Shown here: positions 1 through 9,976 of the stretch, one piece after another | How the letters are laid out: every line of letters starts with the position of its first letter | Position numbering within the stretch: position 1 is the stretch's first letter | Assembly (NCBI GenBank): GCA_050245975.1 | Contig: JBFWWW010000099.1 | Location: 1 to 13,783, forward strand | Length of the DNA: 13,783 nt | Direction: 5' to 3' | Origin: JBFWWW01 sp050245975 | Lineage (GTDB): Bacteria; Pseudomonadota; Alphaproteobacteria; Rhizobiales; Hyphomicrobiaceae | Notes under the pieces: model-generated | What the model was told of the DNA's origin: nothing | What the model saw: only the letters and a program-made list of their open reading frames with translations | Databases searched by the model: none | Program-made: the position numbers and the translations under genes

Positions 1-321
1 GCCGCGCTGGCCGGGCTGGCCGGCGTGATGAACGCACCGATCTCCACCGTGTTCAGCGGCATGGGCGAGGAGGTGCTGATCCAGGCATTCGTGGTCATCG
101 TGATCGGCGGCATCGGCTCGATCCGTGGCGCCTTCATCGCGTCACTCGGGCTGGGGCTGATCGACACGCTCGGCCGGGTGTTCCTGACCGACCTGCTCAA
201 GCTCGTCATGATGCCCACCACGGCCTCGACGGTAGGACCGGCGCTGTCGTCAATGCTGATCTACCTGATCATGGCCGCCGTGCTGGTGTGGCGGCCGACA
301 GGTCTGTTCGGGCGGAGTTGA
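1..321 (+). CDS. livH: Branched-chain amino acid ABC transporter permease, LivH type, C-terminal part
   Basis: The reading frame is open from the first base of the window, so the gene starts upstream; about 106 residues are visible and it ends in TGA. The segment is hydrophobic and carries the GGIGSIRGAFIASLGLGLID stretch typical of the cytoplasmic coupling loop and last helices of LivH permeases. It ends with the RPTGLFG tail that is very common in this family. LivH and LivM together form the membrane channel of HAAT-family importers for leucine, isoleucine, valine or related amides and amino acids. It is followed after 4 bp by LivM. The family is clear; the exact substrate cannot be told. 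Confidence 0.9.
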   Translation, partial: AALAGLAGVMNAPISTVFSGMGEEVLIQAFVVIVIGGIGSIRGAFIASLGLGLIDTLGRVFLTDLLKLVMMPTTASTVGPALSSMLIYLIMAAVLVWRPTGLFGRS

Positions 322-325
322 AGCG

Positions 326-1297
326 ATGCGTCTTTCGCCGAGCTTCTCCACCCGCAACATCATAAATGCCGCGCTGATCGCCGTGCTGGCGGTGCTCCCG
401 TTCTATGCCTGGGCGCACGACAACATCTTCATCGTGACGCTGATGACGCGCGTCCTCGTCTATGCGATCGCGACGGCCAGCCTCAATTTCATTCTCGGCT
501 ACGGCGGCATGATGAGCTTCGGGCATGCGATGTTCGTCGGCATCGGCGGCTACGTGGCAGGCATCATGGCATTTCACGGCGAGGCCAACGGCGTCCTGCA
601 AATTCCGCTGGCGATGGTCGTCTCGGGCCTCGTTGCTCTCGTCGTCGGCGCCCTGAGCCTGCGGACGCGCGGCGTCTACTTCATAATGATTACGCTCGCC
701 TTCGCGCAGATGCTTTATTTCGCGGCCGTCGGGCTCGAAGCCTACGGCGCCGACGACGGTATGAGCCTCGCCAGTCCGACGACGATCGGCCCGCTCGACC
801 TCGGTGACAAGTGGCAGCTCTATTATGTGACGCTTGTCGTTCTGCTGATCGTGATCGCGCTGACCTGGAAAGCGGTGAACTCACGCTTCGGCATGGTGAT
901 CCGCGGCGCCAATTCCAACGAAGGGCGGATGCTGGCGCTAGGCTTTCCGGTCTACCCCTACAGGCTGACCGCATTCGCCATCGCCGGCAGCGTTGCCGGC
1001 CTTGCCGGCGTACTGACGGTCAACCAGAGCCAGTTCGTATCGCCGGCGATGATGAATTGGGTGCAGTCCGGCGATCTGATGGTGATGGTGATCCTGGGCG
1101 GCATGGCGACGCTGTTCGGGCCGCTCTACGGCGCGATCGCCTTTCTCGTGCTCGAACACGTGCTCTCCGATCTCACCAAGGACTGGGAGCTGATTTTCGG
1201 GCCGTTCCTGGTTCTGCTCGTGCTGTTTGCGCGCGGCGGCATCGATGCCCTGATCGACCGGCTGCCGGGCGGCGGACAGGGAGGGCGCAATGGCTGA
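326..1297 (+). CDS. livM: Branched-chain amino acid ABC transporter permease LivM
   Basis: This is a 323-residue inner-membrane permease of normal length for the family. A first helix at about residues 14-30 is followed by the LivM hallmark at 55-80 (NFILGYGGMMSFGHAMFVG, then GGYVAGI). Further helices lie at roughly 92-112, 115-137, 165-181, 212-232, 248-262 and 287-301. The loop around residues 195-215 (NEGRMLALGFPVYPYRL) is the conserved cytoplasmic region that contacts the ATPases. The start ATG lies 4 bp after the previous stop, and the 3' end overlaps the livG start by 8 bp, so translation is probably coupled. It partners with the LivH-type permease and the LivG and LivF ATPases. No periplasmic binding protein is in view. 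The substrate is not determined. Confidence 0.94.
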   Translation: MRLSPSFSTRNIINAALIAVLAVLPFYAWAHDNIFIVTLMTRVLVYAIATASLNFILGYGGMMSFGHAMFVGIGGYVAGIMAFHGEANGVLQIPLAMVVSGLVALVVGALSLRTRGVYFIMITLAFAQMLYFAAVGLEAYGADDGMSLASPTTIGPLDLGDKWQLYYVTLVVLLIVIALTWKAVNSRFGMVIRGANSNEGRMLALGFPVYPYRLTAFAIAGSVAGLAGVLTVNQSQFVSPAMMNWVQSGDLMVMVILGGMATLFGPLYGAIAFLVLEHVLSDLTKDWELIFGPFLVLLVLFARGGIDALIDRLPGGGQGGRNG

Positions 1298-2063
1298 GGT
1301 GCTGCTCGCCGCCGAAGGTCTCGTCAAGCAGTTCGGCGGACTGACCGCGACCGACAATCTCTCGCTCGAGGTGCGCGCCGGCGAGATCCATGCGCTGATC
1401 GGGCCGAACGGCGCGGGAAAGACGACGGTGGTCTCGCAACTCAGCGGGATGCTGGCCCCGAGCAGCGGCCGCATCCTGTTCGAAGGCCGAGACATCACGC
1501 GGCTGGCGATGCCTGCGCGGGTCCGGCTCGGGCTCGCCCGCTCCTTCCAGATCACCAGTGTGCTGAAGGATTTCACGGCGCTGGACAATGTGGCGCTTGC
1601 CGTTCAGGCGCATCGCGGCCACTCGTTCCGGTTCTGGACGGATTTCCGCAAGGACGAGGACCTGCGCGTCCCGGCACGCCGGATGCTCGATCTTGTCGAC
1701 CTCGGGCCGCGTGCCGATACGCTTGCCGCCCGGCTCTCGCATGGCGAGCAGCGCCAGCTTGAGATCGCGATGGCGATGGCGGAGGAGCCGAAAGTGCTGC
1801 TGCTGGATGAACCGATGGCCGGGATGGGACCGGAAGAATCGAGTCGCCTCGTCAAGCTCCTGCAATCGATCCGCGGCCGCCACGCGATCCTGCTCGTCGA
1901 GCACGACATGGACGCGGTATTCGCGCTCGCCGACCGGATTACCGTGCTGGTCTATGGCCGCGCCATTGCCACCGGTACGGCCGACGAGATCCGGCAGAAC
2001 CCGGAGGTGCGGAGCGCCTATCTCGGTGAAGAGGATACGAGTGCTTTCGGGAGCGGCATCTGA
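1290..2063 (+). CDS. livG: Branched-chain amino acid ABC transporter ATP-binding protein LivG
   Basis: This is a 257-residue cytoplasmic ATPase that powers the LivH/LivM channel. All ABC motifs are present: Walker A GPNGAGKT (38-45), Q-loop Gln in RSFQITS (about 87), signature LSHGE (149-153), Walker B VLLLDEP (169-175) and the switch histidine in VEHD (His205). The signature has His in place of the usual second Gly, a common LivG variant. The start ATG lies inside the end of livM with a GGAGGG-type ribosome site just upstream (gggagggcgcaATG). The stop overlaps the livF start as TGATG. Family and role are clear; the transported compound is not. Confidence 0.94.
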   Translation: MAEVLLAAEGLVKQFGGLTATDNLSLEVRAGEIHALIGPNGAGKTTVVSQLSGMLAPSSGRILFEGRDITRLAMPARVRLGLARSFQITSVLKDFTALDNVALAVQAHRGHSFRFWTDFRKDEDLRVPARRMLDLVDLGPRADTLAARLSHGEQRQLEIAMAMAEEPKVLLLDEPMAGMGPEESSRLVKLLQSIRGRHAILLVEHDMDAVFALADRITVLVYGRAIATGTADEIRQNPEVRSAYLGEEDTSAFGSGI

Positions 2064-2764
2064 TGCTCAGCGTGCGCAGCCTCGTGGCCTCATACGGCGC
2101 CAGCCAGGTGCTGTTCGGAATCGATTTCGACATCGCCGCCGGCGAGGTCGTGACGCTCATCGGCCGCAACGGCATGGGCAAGACCACAACGGTCAGCGCG
2201 CTGATGGGCATCCTGCCGACGCGCTCGGGCGACCTGACCTTCGAAGGCAGACGCATCGATGGCCTGCAGCCTCATTCGATCGCGCGGCTGGGCGTCGGAC
2301 TGGTGCCCGAGGGACGCCAGATCTTTCCCAATCTCACCGTTCGCGAGAACCTGGTGGCGACGGAGGACAATCGAAGCCACAGGGACAGCCCGTGGACGCT
2401 GGAGCGCATCTACGCCATCTTCCCGTCGCTGCGCATGCGCCAGGGCAACATGGGCAATCAGCTCTCCGGCGGCGAACAGCAGATGCTGGCGATCGGCCGT
2501 GCGCTGATGACCAATCCCAAGCTTCTGATCCTCGACGAGGCGACGGAAGGACTTGCGCCGCTGATCCGGCAGGAGATCTGGATCTGTCTCGACGGCCTGA
2601 AGCGCGAGGGGTTGTCGATCCTGGTCATCGACAAGAACATCGCGGCGCTGACGCGTTTGGCGGACCGCCACTACATGCTGGAGAAGGGCCGGATCGTATG
2701 GAGCGGGAGTTCGCCCGAGCTCGCCGCCAATCCCGGGCTCCAGCACCGCTATCTGGGCGTGTGA
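2063..2764 (+). CDS. livF: Branched-chain amino acid ABC transporter ATP-binding protein LivF
   Basis: This is a 233-residue ATPase, the second nucleotide-binding subunit of the importer. Walker A is GRNGMGKT (34-41), the Q-loop is in VPEGRQIFPNLTV (Gln86), the signature is LSGGE (134-138) and Walker B is LLILDE (154-159). The switch position reads VIDKN, placing Lys191 where most ABC ATPases have His and many LivF proteins have Gln (VEQN). DEATEGLAP replaces the more usual DEPSxGLAP. I recall this combination from a recurring LivF subgroup in Alpha- and Betaproteobacteria, so it is probably not a sequencing error. The start overlaps the livG stop by one base. The gene ends 23 bp from the end of the convergent thiolase gene. 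Confidence 0.93.
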   Translation: MLSVRSLVASYGASQVLFGIDFDIAAGEVVTLIGRNGMGKTTTVSALMGILPTRSGDLTFEGRRIDGLQPHSIARLGVGLVPEGRQIFPNLTVRENLVATEDNRSHRDSPWTLERIYAIFPSLRMRQGNMGNQLSGGEQQMLAIGRALMTNPKLLILDEATEGLAPLIRQEIWICLDGLKREGLSILVIDKNIAALTRLADRHYMLEKGRIVWSGSSPELAANPGLQHRYLGV

Positions 2765-2787
2765 CGCCGGGCCGTCGCTCCGGATGA

Positions 2788-4038
2788 TCAGATAGAAGAC
2801 AGATTCTCGATCAGGACCGCGATGCCCTGACCGCCGCCGATGCAGGCGGAGGCGATGCCGTAGCGCTTGCCGGCGCGCTTCAATTCCCGCGCCAGCGTCA
2901 CCGTCAGCCGCACGCCGGTCGCTCCCAGAGGATGACCGATGGCGATTGCGCCGCCGTTGACGTTCACTCTTTCCTCCTCCAGCGCAAGCTCCCGGTTGCA
3001 GGCGATGATCTGGGCTGCAAAGGCCTCATTGATTTCGAAGCGGTCGATGGCGGAAAGCTCCAAGCCCTCCCGCTCGAGCACGGCGCGAATGGCGGGTACG
3101 GGACCGATACCCATGATGCCGGGCGATACGCCGACGGCGGCGCCGGCCACGATGCGTGCCAGCGGCGTCTTGCCGGCCGACCTGGCATACGTTTCGGTTG
3201 CGACCAGCGCAGCGGCGGCGCCATCGACGATGGCCGACGAATTGCCGCCGGTCTGCACGCCGCCGAACGCCGGCTTGATCTTCGACAGCGTCTCGTAGCT
3301 GGTGGGCCGGATGTGTGTATCGGCCTCGACCCGTTCGATCTCGCGCGGCAGCCTGATCCCGCGCGGCTTCAGGCCCGCAACCTCGAAAGCCTCGCTCTCC
3401 ACGGCAACGATCTCGCCGGCGAGAAAGCCGCCGTCGCGGGCCGCGACGGCGCGCGCAAAGCTCATCTCGGCGTAGCGGTCCACGTCCTCGCGCGTGATGT
3501 CATACTGCCTGGCGAGGTTCTCCGCGGTGCCGCCCATGGTTACCCAGGGCGCGGTGTCCAGCAGCGCCTCCCACAGGAAGTCCTTGAACTCCACCTGGCC
3601 CATGCGGAAGCCGTTGCGGTGGGTGTAGGCGGCAACCGGATTGCGGCTCATCGATTCGGTGCCGACGCACAGGGTGAGGTCGGCGCGGCCGAGGGACGCG
3701 GCATCTGCGGCCTGCAGGATCGCCTCGATGCCGGTGCCGCAGACACGCTGGACCATATGCGCGGGCACCTCCTGCGGCACACCGGAATAGAGGCCGACAT
3801 GCCGCGGCATCATGAAGGCGTCGAAGGATGCCTGCGCCATGTTGCCGGTGATGACGTTGGCGACGTCGCCGGCATCGATGCCCGCCCGTGCGAGGACGGC
3901 GCGTCCTGCCTTGATGCCGAGGTCGATAGGCGAGATCGCGGCGAATGCCTGGGTGTAGTCGACAAATGGCGTGCGCACACCGTCGATCAGCCAGGCGTCC
4001 GCGAACCTGGTGCATAGAGCGCGGCTCTTCGTCGTCAC
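2788..4038 (-). CDS. Thiolase family protein (acetyl-CoA C-acyltransferase)
   Basis: This is a 416-residue thiolase, slightly longer than the usual 390-400. The family catalyses CoA-dependent cleavage of 3-ketoacyl-CoA or the reverse Claisen condensation of two acyl-CoAs. Visible catalytic residues are the nucleophile Cys100 in VQRVCGTGIEA, the NEAF box (337-340), His369 in GHPLGATG and Cys399 in CIGGGQG. All are intact, so it should be active. The start is a GTG, preceded by AAGGA about 10 bases upstream; the extra residues before AWLIDGVRTPF explain the added length. It is convergent with livF and divergent from the aspartate dehydrogenase gene across 185 bp (4039-4223), where I see no convincing promoter. 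Whether it is degradative or biosynthetic cannot be told without neighbouring beta-oxidation genes. Confidence 0.92.
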   Translation of the reverse strand: MTTKSRALCTRFADAWLIDGVRTPFVDYTQAFAAISPIDLGIKAGRAVLARAGIDAGDVANVITGNMAQASFDAFMMPRHVGLYSGVPQEVPAHMVQRVCGTGIEAILQAADAASLGRADLTLCVGTESMSRNPVAAYTHRNGFRMGQVEFKDFLWEALLDTAPWVTMGGTAENLARQYDITREDVDRYAEMSFARAVAARDGGFLAGEIVAVESEAFEVAGLKPRGIRLPREIERVEADTHIRPTSYETLSKIKPAFGGVQTGGNSSAIVDGAAAALVATETYARSAGKTPLARIVAGAAVGVSPGIMGIGPVPAIRAVLEREGLELSAIDRFEINEAFAAQIIACNRELALEEERVNVNGGAIAIGHPLGATGVRLTVTLARELKRAGKRYGIASACIGGGQGIAVLIENLSSI

Positions 4039-4223
4039 GGCAGGTCATCCTTCGGTTGCGGCAACGATTGCAGACGGCAGCGGCGGAACCGCGCACAAGC
4101 CATACTGACACCTGACCATTCAAATCGAATAGGGTGCAGGGTAGCGCCCTTGGGTCTATTATGACATGAGGGCCGTATCGAAATAACCGGCGCAGACCGG
4201 GAAGCCGCTGGAGACCGAAGGGA

Positions 4224-5030
4224 ATGACAACGAAAGTCGCAATCGCAGGCTTCGGCGCGATCGGAAAGGTCCTGGCCCGCCGTCTCGTCTCCGGCATGGC
4301 GGGGTTCGAGCTCGCGGCGATCGGGGCGCGCGATCCGGAGCGCACCCGCAAGATTGTTGCCGAGACACTCAAAGTTGCCGTTCCCGTGGTGCCATCGACG
4401 GAGCTGGCCGGACATGCCGCTGTGCTGCTCGAATGCGTGCCGACGCCGGCCTTCCGTCCTGTCGTGGAACCTGCGCTACAGGCCGGGATGACCGTCATCT
4501 CCGTCAGCGGCGCCGCGTTGCTCGATAACATGGATCTTGCCGACATCGCCAGAGCAGGCGGCGGCAAGCTGATCCTCGCAACGGGCGCGATCGGCGGCCT
4601 CGATGCCTTCAGGGCAGCGCGCCTGGGTCACATCGAGAAGGTAACCATGGTGACGCGCAAGCCGCCGAAGTCGCTCGCGACCGCCAAGGATGTGATAGAG
4701 CGCAACAAGGACCTGATGACGCTGAGCGAGCCGGAATGCCTGTTCAAGGGCACGGCCCGCGAAGGCGCGCGCCGCTTTCCCGCCAACGTCAACGTGGCTG
4801 CCGCCGTAGCGCTGGCGGGAGCGGGGCCGGACCGGACCATGCTCGAAATCTGGACCGATCCGGCGGTCGAGCGCAATACGCACCGGGTCATCGTCGAAGC
4901 CGATACGGCGCGGATCGAGTTCGCCATTGCCAATGTTCCCAGCGAAAACCCGGGTACGGGACGGATCACGGCGCTCAGCATGCTGGCAGCGCTGGAGCGG
5001 CTGGAGAGCCCGATCGTGGTGGGAAGCTGA
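4224..5030 (+). CDS. nadX: L-aspartate dehydrogenase family protein (NadX-like)
   Basis: This 268-residue protein is of normal length for the family. It starts with a Rossmann nucleotide-binding motif GFGAIG (9-14) and contains the NadX-type segments ATGAIGGLDA (119-128) and FPANVNVAAA (185-194). His220 in RNTHRVIVEAD sits where the family's catalytic histidine is expected. Known members oxidise L-aspartate to iminoaspartate with NAD(P)+, or run in reverse, and iminoaspartate can feed NAD synthesis via NadA. No nadA or nadC is nearby, so a role in NAD synthesis is not supported by context; aspartate catabolism or another amino acid is equally possible. A GGAG and a GGGA lie just before the ATG. 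Family is fairly sure, substrate is inferred. Confidence 0.85.
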   Translation: MTTKVAIAGFGAIGKVLARRLVSGMAGFELAAIGARDPERTRKIVAETLKVAVPVVPSTELAGHAAVLLECVPTPAFRPVVEPALQAGMTVISVSGAALLDNMDLADIARAGGGKLILATGAIGGLDAFRAARLGHIEKVTMVTRKPPKSLATAKDVIERNKDLMTLSEPECLFKGTAREGARRFPANVNVAAAVALAGAGPDRTMLEIWTDPAVERNTHRVIVEADTARIEFAIANVPSENPGTGRITALSMLAALERLESPIVVGS

Positions 5031-5046
5031 ATTGCAGGACACACGG

Positions 5047-5074
5047 TTGGCGCGACGTGCTTCGCGCCTATATT
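5047..5074 (+). promoter_or_regulatory. Candidate sigma70-type promoter for the moeB-like gene
   Basis: TTGGCG (5047-5052) and TATATT (5069-5074) are separated by 16 bp in the 67-bp gap before the adenylyltransferase gene. Transcription would start near 5081, about 17 bases before the ATG. This suggests the gene can be transcribed separately from the upstream dehydrogenase gene. It rests on box similarity only. Confidence 0.4.
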
Positions 5075-5097
5075 GACGTGATGGTTGCAATGGACGC

Positions 5098-5937
5098 ATG
5101 CCGATGACGCTGACACCGCAGGAGATCGAACGCTACAAGCGCCACCTCGTCCTGAAAGAGGTCGGCGGCCAGGGACAGCAGAAACTCAAGGCCGCGCGCG
5201 TCCTCGTGGTCGGCGCAGGCGGTCTCGGCAGCCCGATGCTGCTCTACCTGGCAGCAGCCGGCGTCGGCACCATCGGCGTCATCGACGACGACACCGTCAG
5301 CCTCGACAATCTGCAGCGGCAGGTGCTGCACGACACCGGGCAGGTGGGTGCGCCCAAGGTGGCGAGCGCGCAGGACACCATCCGGCGGATCAATCCGCAC
5401 GTTGAGGTGTTTGCCCACGAGGAGCGGCTGCGGGCGTCCAACGCACTTGAGATCATCTCGCGCTACGACATCGTGGCGGACGGCTCGGACAACTTCTCGA
5501 CCCGGTATCTGGTGTCGGATGCCTGCTATCTCGCGGGCCGCACGCTGGTGTTCGCAGCCGTCGGGCCGTTCGATGGCTACATCTCCACGTTCAAGCCGCA
5601 TCTCACGTCGCCGGAGGGCACGCCATATCCGACCTACCGCTGCCTGTTCCCGGAAGCACCGCCGCCTGAAACCGTATTCAATTGCGCCGAGGTGGGCGTG
5701 CTCGGCTCGGTCGTAGGCGTGATCGGGACGCTGCAGGCGACGGAGGTTCTGAAGGAAATCCTGGGCCTGGGCGAGGGGCTGGCGGGCCGGTTGCTGCTAT
5801 GGGACGCGCTCACGGCACGTTTCGAGGAGATTCGCTTCGCCTGGGACCCCGAGAACCCGCTCAGCGGCAGACAGCCGACAATCCGTGATCTGTCGATTCA
5901 CGCGGGAGCCGACAGCGGCGCGATCTGCGCGGCGTAG
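5098..5937 (+). CDS. moeB: MoeB/ThiF/HesA-family sulfur-carrier adenylyltransferase
   Basis: This 279-residue E1-like enzyme activates the C-terminal glycine of a small sulfur carrier (MoaD or ThiS type) by adenylation, for molybdopterin or thiamine synthesis. The ATP site is GAGGLGSP (39-46). Conserved residues include Arg74 in NLQRQ and Asp131 in GSDNFSTRY, and Cys196 in NCAEVGVLG matches the family's conserved cysteine. The zinc-binding pairs of E. coli MoeB are lost: the first CxxC region reads TYRC, with Cys182 only, and the C-terminal CxxC is replaced by DPENPLSG. Such zinc-less forms are, from memory, common in Alphaproteobacteria. There is no rhodanese domain. The ATG at 5098 was chosen because the usual start LTPQEIERYKRH follows at once; the ATG at 5104 is possible. 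It is convergent with alaS. MoeB and ThiF cannot be told apart from sequence alone. Confidence 0.87.
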   Translation: MPMTLTPQEIERYKRHLVLKEVGGQGQQKLKAARVLVVGAGGLGSPMLLYLAAAGVGTIGVIDDDTVSLDNLQRQVLHDTGQVGAPKVASAQDTIRRINPHVEVFAHEERLRASNALEIISRYDIVADGSDNFSTRYLVSDACYLAGRTLVFAAVGPFDGYISTFKPHLTSPEGTPYPTYRCLFPEAPPPETVFNCAEVGVLGSVVGVIGTLQATEVLKEILGLGEGLAGRLLLWDALTARFEEIRFAWDPENPLSGRQPTIRDLSIHAGADSGAICAA

Positions 5938-5986
5938 CGGTCCAGGTCCACATGCGCGATCCGGCACACGGTCCCACCCGGCGGCG

Positions 5987-8707
<2,721 letters not shown>

Positions 8708-8867
8708 AGGTTCTCTCTTCGTCTTGACGTACCGGCTGAGGGGCCGCTGCCAACTGTCCTTGCTCAAACGTTGGAAATGCCGTTTGTCCCGCCTGCCAGC
8801 CGCCCCAGCCGCCGTGCCGCGGCACTGGGCGCAACGTTACGGCATACGCCGGACAACCCGGAAACTC

Positions 8868-8896
8868 ATATAGTCGCTCGCCGCGGCTGTCCACAA
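8868..8896 (-). promoter_or_regulatory. Candidate alaS promoter
   Basis: On the minus strand TTGTGG (8896-8891) and CTATAT (8873-8868) are separated by 17 bp; CTATAT is a common alphaproteobacterial -10 form. The -35 lies only 12 bp from the mobile-element boundary (8909), so insertion would have left the core promoter intact while replacing all DNA upstream of about -47. The predicted leader is about 150 nt and contains a 12-bp perfect palindrome, GTGCCGCGGCAC (8814-8825). Confidence 0.45.
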
Positions 8897-8900
8897 ACCA

Positions 8901-8908
8901 CGGTGGTT
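8901..8908. repeat. Left target-site duplication of the mobile element
   Basis: The sequence is cggtggtt, immediately outside the left inverted repeat. The identical 8 bases lie immediately outside the right inverted repeat at 12621-12628. An 8-bp duplication is the usual length for IS1595-superfamily elements. It indicates direct transpositional insertion that has not been rearranged since. Confidence 0.9.
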
Positions 8909-8927
8909 GGTAGTGTCTCAGTTTGAA
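8909..8927 (+). repeat. Left terminal inverted repeat
   Basis: GGTAGTGTCTCAGTTTGAA matches the reverse complement of the right end at 17 of 19 positions; the mismatches are at positions 3 and 4. The 15-base core GTGTCTCAGTTTGAA is identical at both ends. Similarity stops directly after it. Confidence 0.92.
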
Positions 8928-8983
8928 TTTTGATCTCGACAAGAACTCAGGTAGGGTGGCGACATTCTTTAAGGGAGGTTGCC

Positions 8984-9307
8984 ATGCCTGGGCGCAAAGA
9001 CAATCGCACAACCGAACAAGAAATTGCAGTCGCAGTCCTAAGAATATGCGCCGATGCTCCATCCGGGGAGTGTACCACTGCCGAACTCAAGCGATTGATT
9101 CCGCAGTATATCAATCTCACTCCAGACGATTTAGCCCAATCCCCTACGCGCGCCAATGAAGCCGTGTGGGAGCAGATCGTGAGGAATATCGTCTCGCATC
9201 GAACAGTCGAAGGCAATATCATCGCCGAAGGGTATGCTGAGCACATACCCGGCGGTATCAAGATCACGGACGCTGGACGATTGCATTTGAAGCACTTGGG
9301 CTATTAG
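8984..9307 (+). CDS. Small winged-helix protein, Mrr N-terminal-domain-like
   Basis: This 107-residue protein begins at an ATG with a strong ribosome site, AAGGGAGGTTGCC, which decides against earlier in-frame starts. The layout is a helix EIAVAVLRICADAP (13-26), TTAELKRLIPQYINLTPDDL (31-50), a helix around 57-72 that ends in SHR, and a wing ending KITDAGRLHL (93-102). This resembles the Mrr N-terminal winged helix (LTPDDL, then ITxxGR), which in restriction endonucleases precedes the nuclease domain. No nuclease domain follows here: the protein stops at TAG. It probably binds DNA, perhaps as a regulator or a specificity subunit. Its stop overlaps the stop of the convergent methyltransferase gene by 4 bp. 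The domain call is from pattern recognition only. Confidence 0.75.
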   Translation: MPGRKDNRTTEQEIAVAVLRICADAPSGECTTAELKRLIPQYINLTPDDLAQSPTRANEAVWEQIVRNIVSHRTVEGNIIAEGYAEHIPGGIKITDAGRLHLKHLGY

Positions 9308-9900
9308 CCGTAGCGCCTCTTATATCCCGGCTTGAACCACTTCAGTTCGGTCCCGCTCGGCGCATCCTTGTCCCACACAAACCATGCATAAGCAGTGGTG
9401 CCAGATCCTTTCACTGCCGCGCCCTTCGGATAGAACGTAATGCGCTCGCTGAACACCCAAACGCGAGACGGAGGTGTGTGTGCGAATACTGTGTTTGCGC
9501 GGTTGGCCCCTTCTAGAAAGGCAAGCCTGAGCAAGAGGGCAAACTTGCGCTTGGCCTGACTTGCGCCAGTACGAACGAATGCTTCGGCGCAATTATAAGG
9601 TGGATTGGTGATGATGTTGTCGGCGTTCCGATCGGAGCCGATGAAGTCGACGCCCGACTCACCAAAGCCGCGATTGAAAAGATCCGTGCTGACGACGTGC
9701 GTGCTCGCCTCTCCCAGCACAGTCGACATAGCACCGTCACCGCAGGCGCATTCCCAGATGTCACCCGAGAATTTCTCATTATCGATCAAGGCGAACGTGG
9801 CCCACGGCGGAGTTGGAAAGAAGTCTGGACCATCGAGGTCAGCAAAGCGCTTCATCGTCGGCTTGAAGCCGCCATTCAAGTTATAGGTTGTGTCTGGCAT
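9304..9900 (-). CDS. DNA N6-adenine methyltransferase-like protein (NPPY class)
   Basis: This 198-residue SAM-dependent methyltransferase has DFFPTPPWATFALI (26-39), as seen in phage-type DNA adenine methylases. The SAM-binding motif I is WECACGDGAM (49-58), an acidic motif II is STDLF (71-75) and the catalytic motif IV is NPPY (99-102). LLLRLAFLEG (122-131) and RVWVFSERITFYPKG (146-160) follow. The ATG at 9900 is chosen because GGAGGT lies 4 bases upstream, rather than starts nearer the transposase gene. There is no target-recognition domain or partner nuclease, so it is an orphan. It may protect the element's DNA from host restriction or mark it. It ends in TAA, directly followed by TAG. 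It lies 76 bp downstream of the transposase gene on the same strand. Confidence 0.88.
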   Translation of the reverse strand: MPDTTYNLNGGFKPTMKRFADLDGPDFFPTPPWATFALIDNEKFSGDIWECACGDGAMSTVLGEASTHVVSTDLFNRGFGESGVDFIGSDRNADNIITNPPYNCAEAFVRTGASQAKRKFALLLRLAFLEGANRANTVFAHTPPSRVWVFSERITFYPKGAAVKGSGTTAYAWFVWDKDAPSGTELKWFKPGYKRRYG

Positions 9901-9976
9901 GGGGACCTCCAGAGCAGAACAATACGTGAATCCGCTCGGAGTAAAATAGGCATGCACAACTGTAGGCCGATCCGAG

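Noticed and set aside
2932..4017. A 361-codon open frame on the plus strand opposite the thiolase
   Set aside because: It overlaps an intact thiolase with all catalytic residues and has no recognisable motif or ribosome site.
5938..5986. Terminator between moeB and alaS
   Set aside because: The 49-bp gap has no convincing stem followed by a T-run on either strand.
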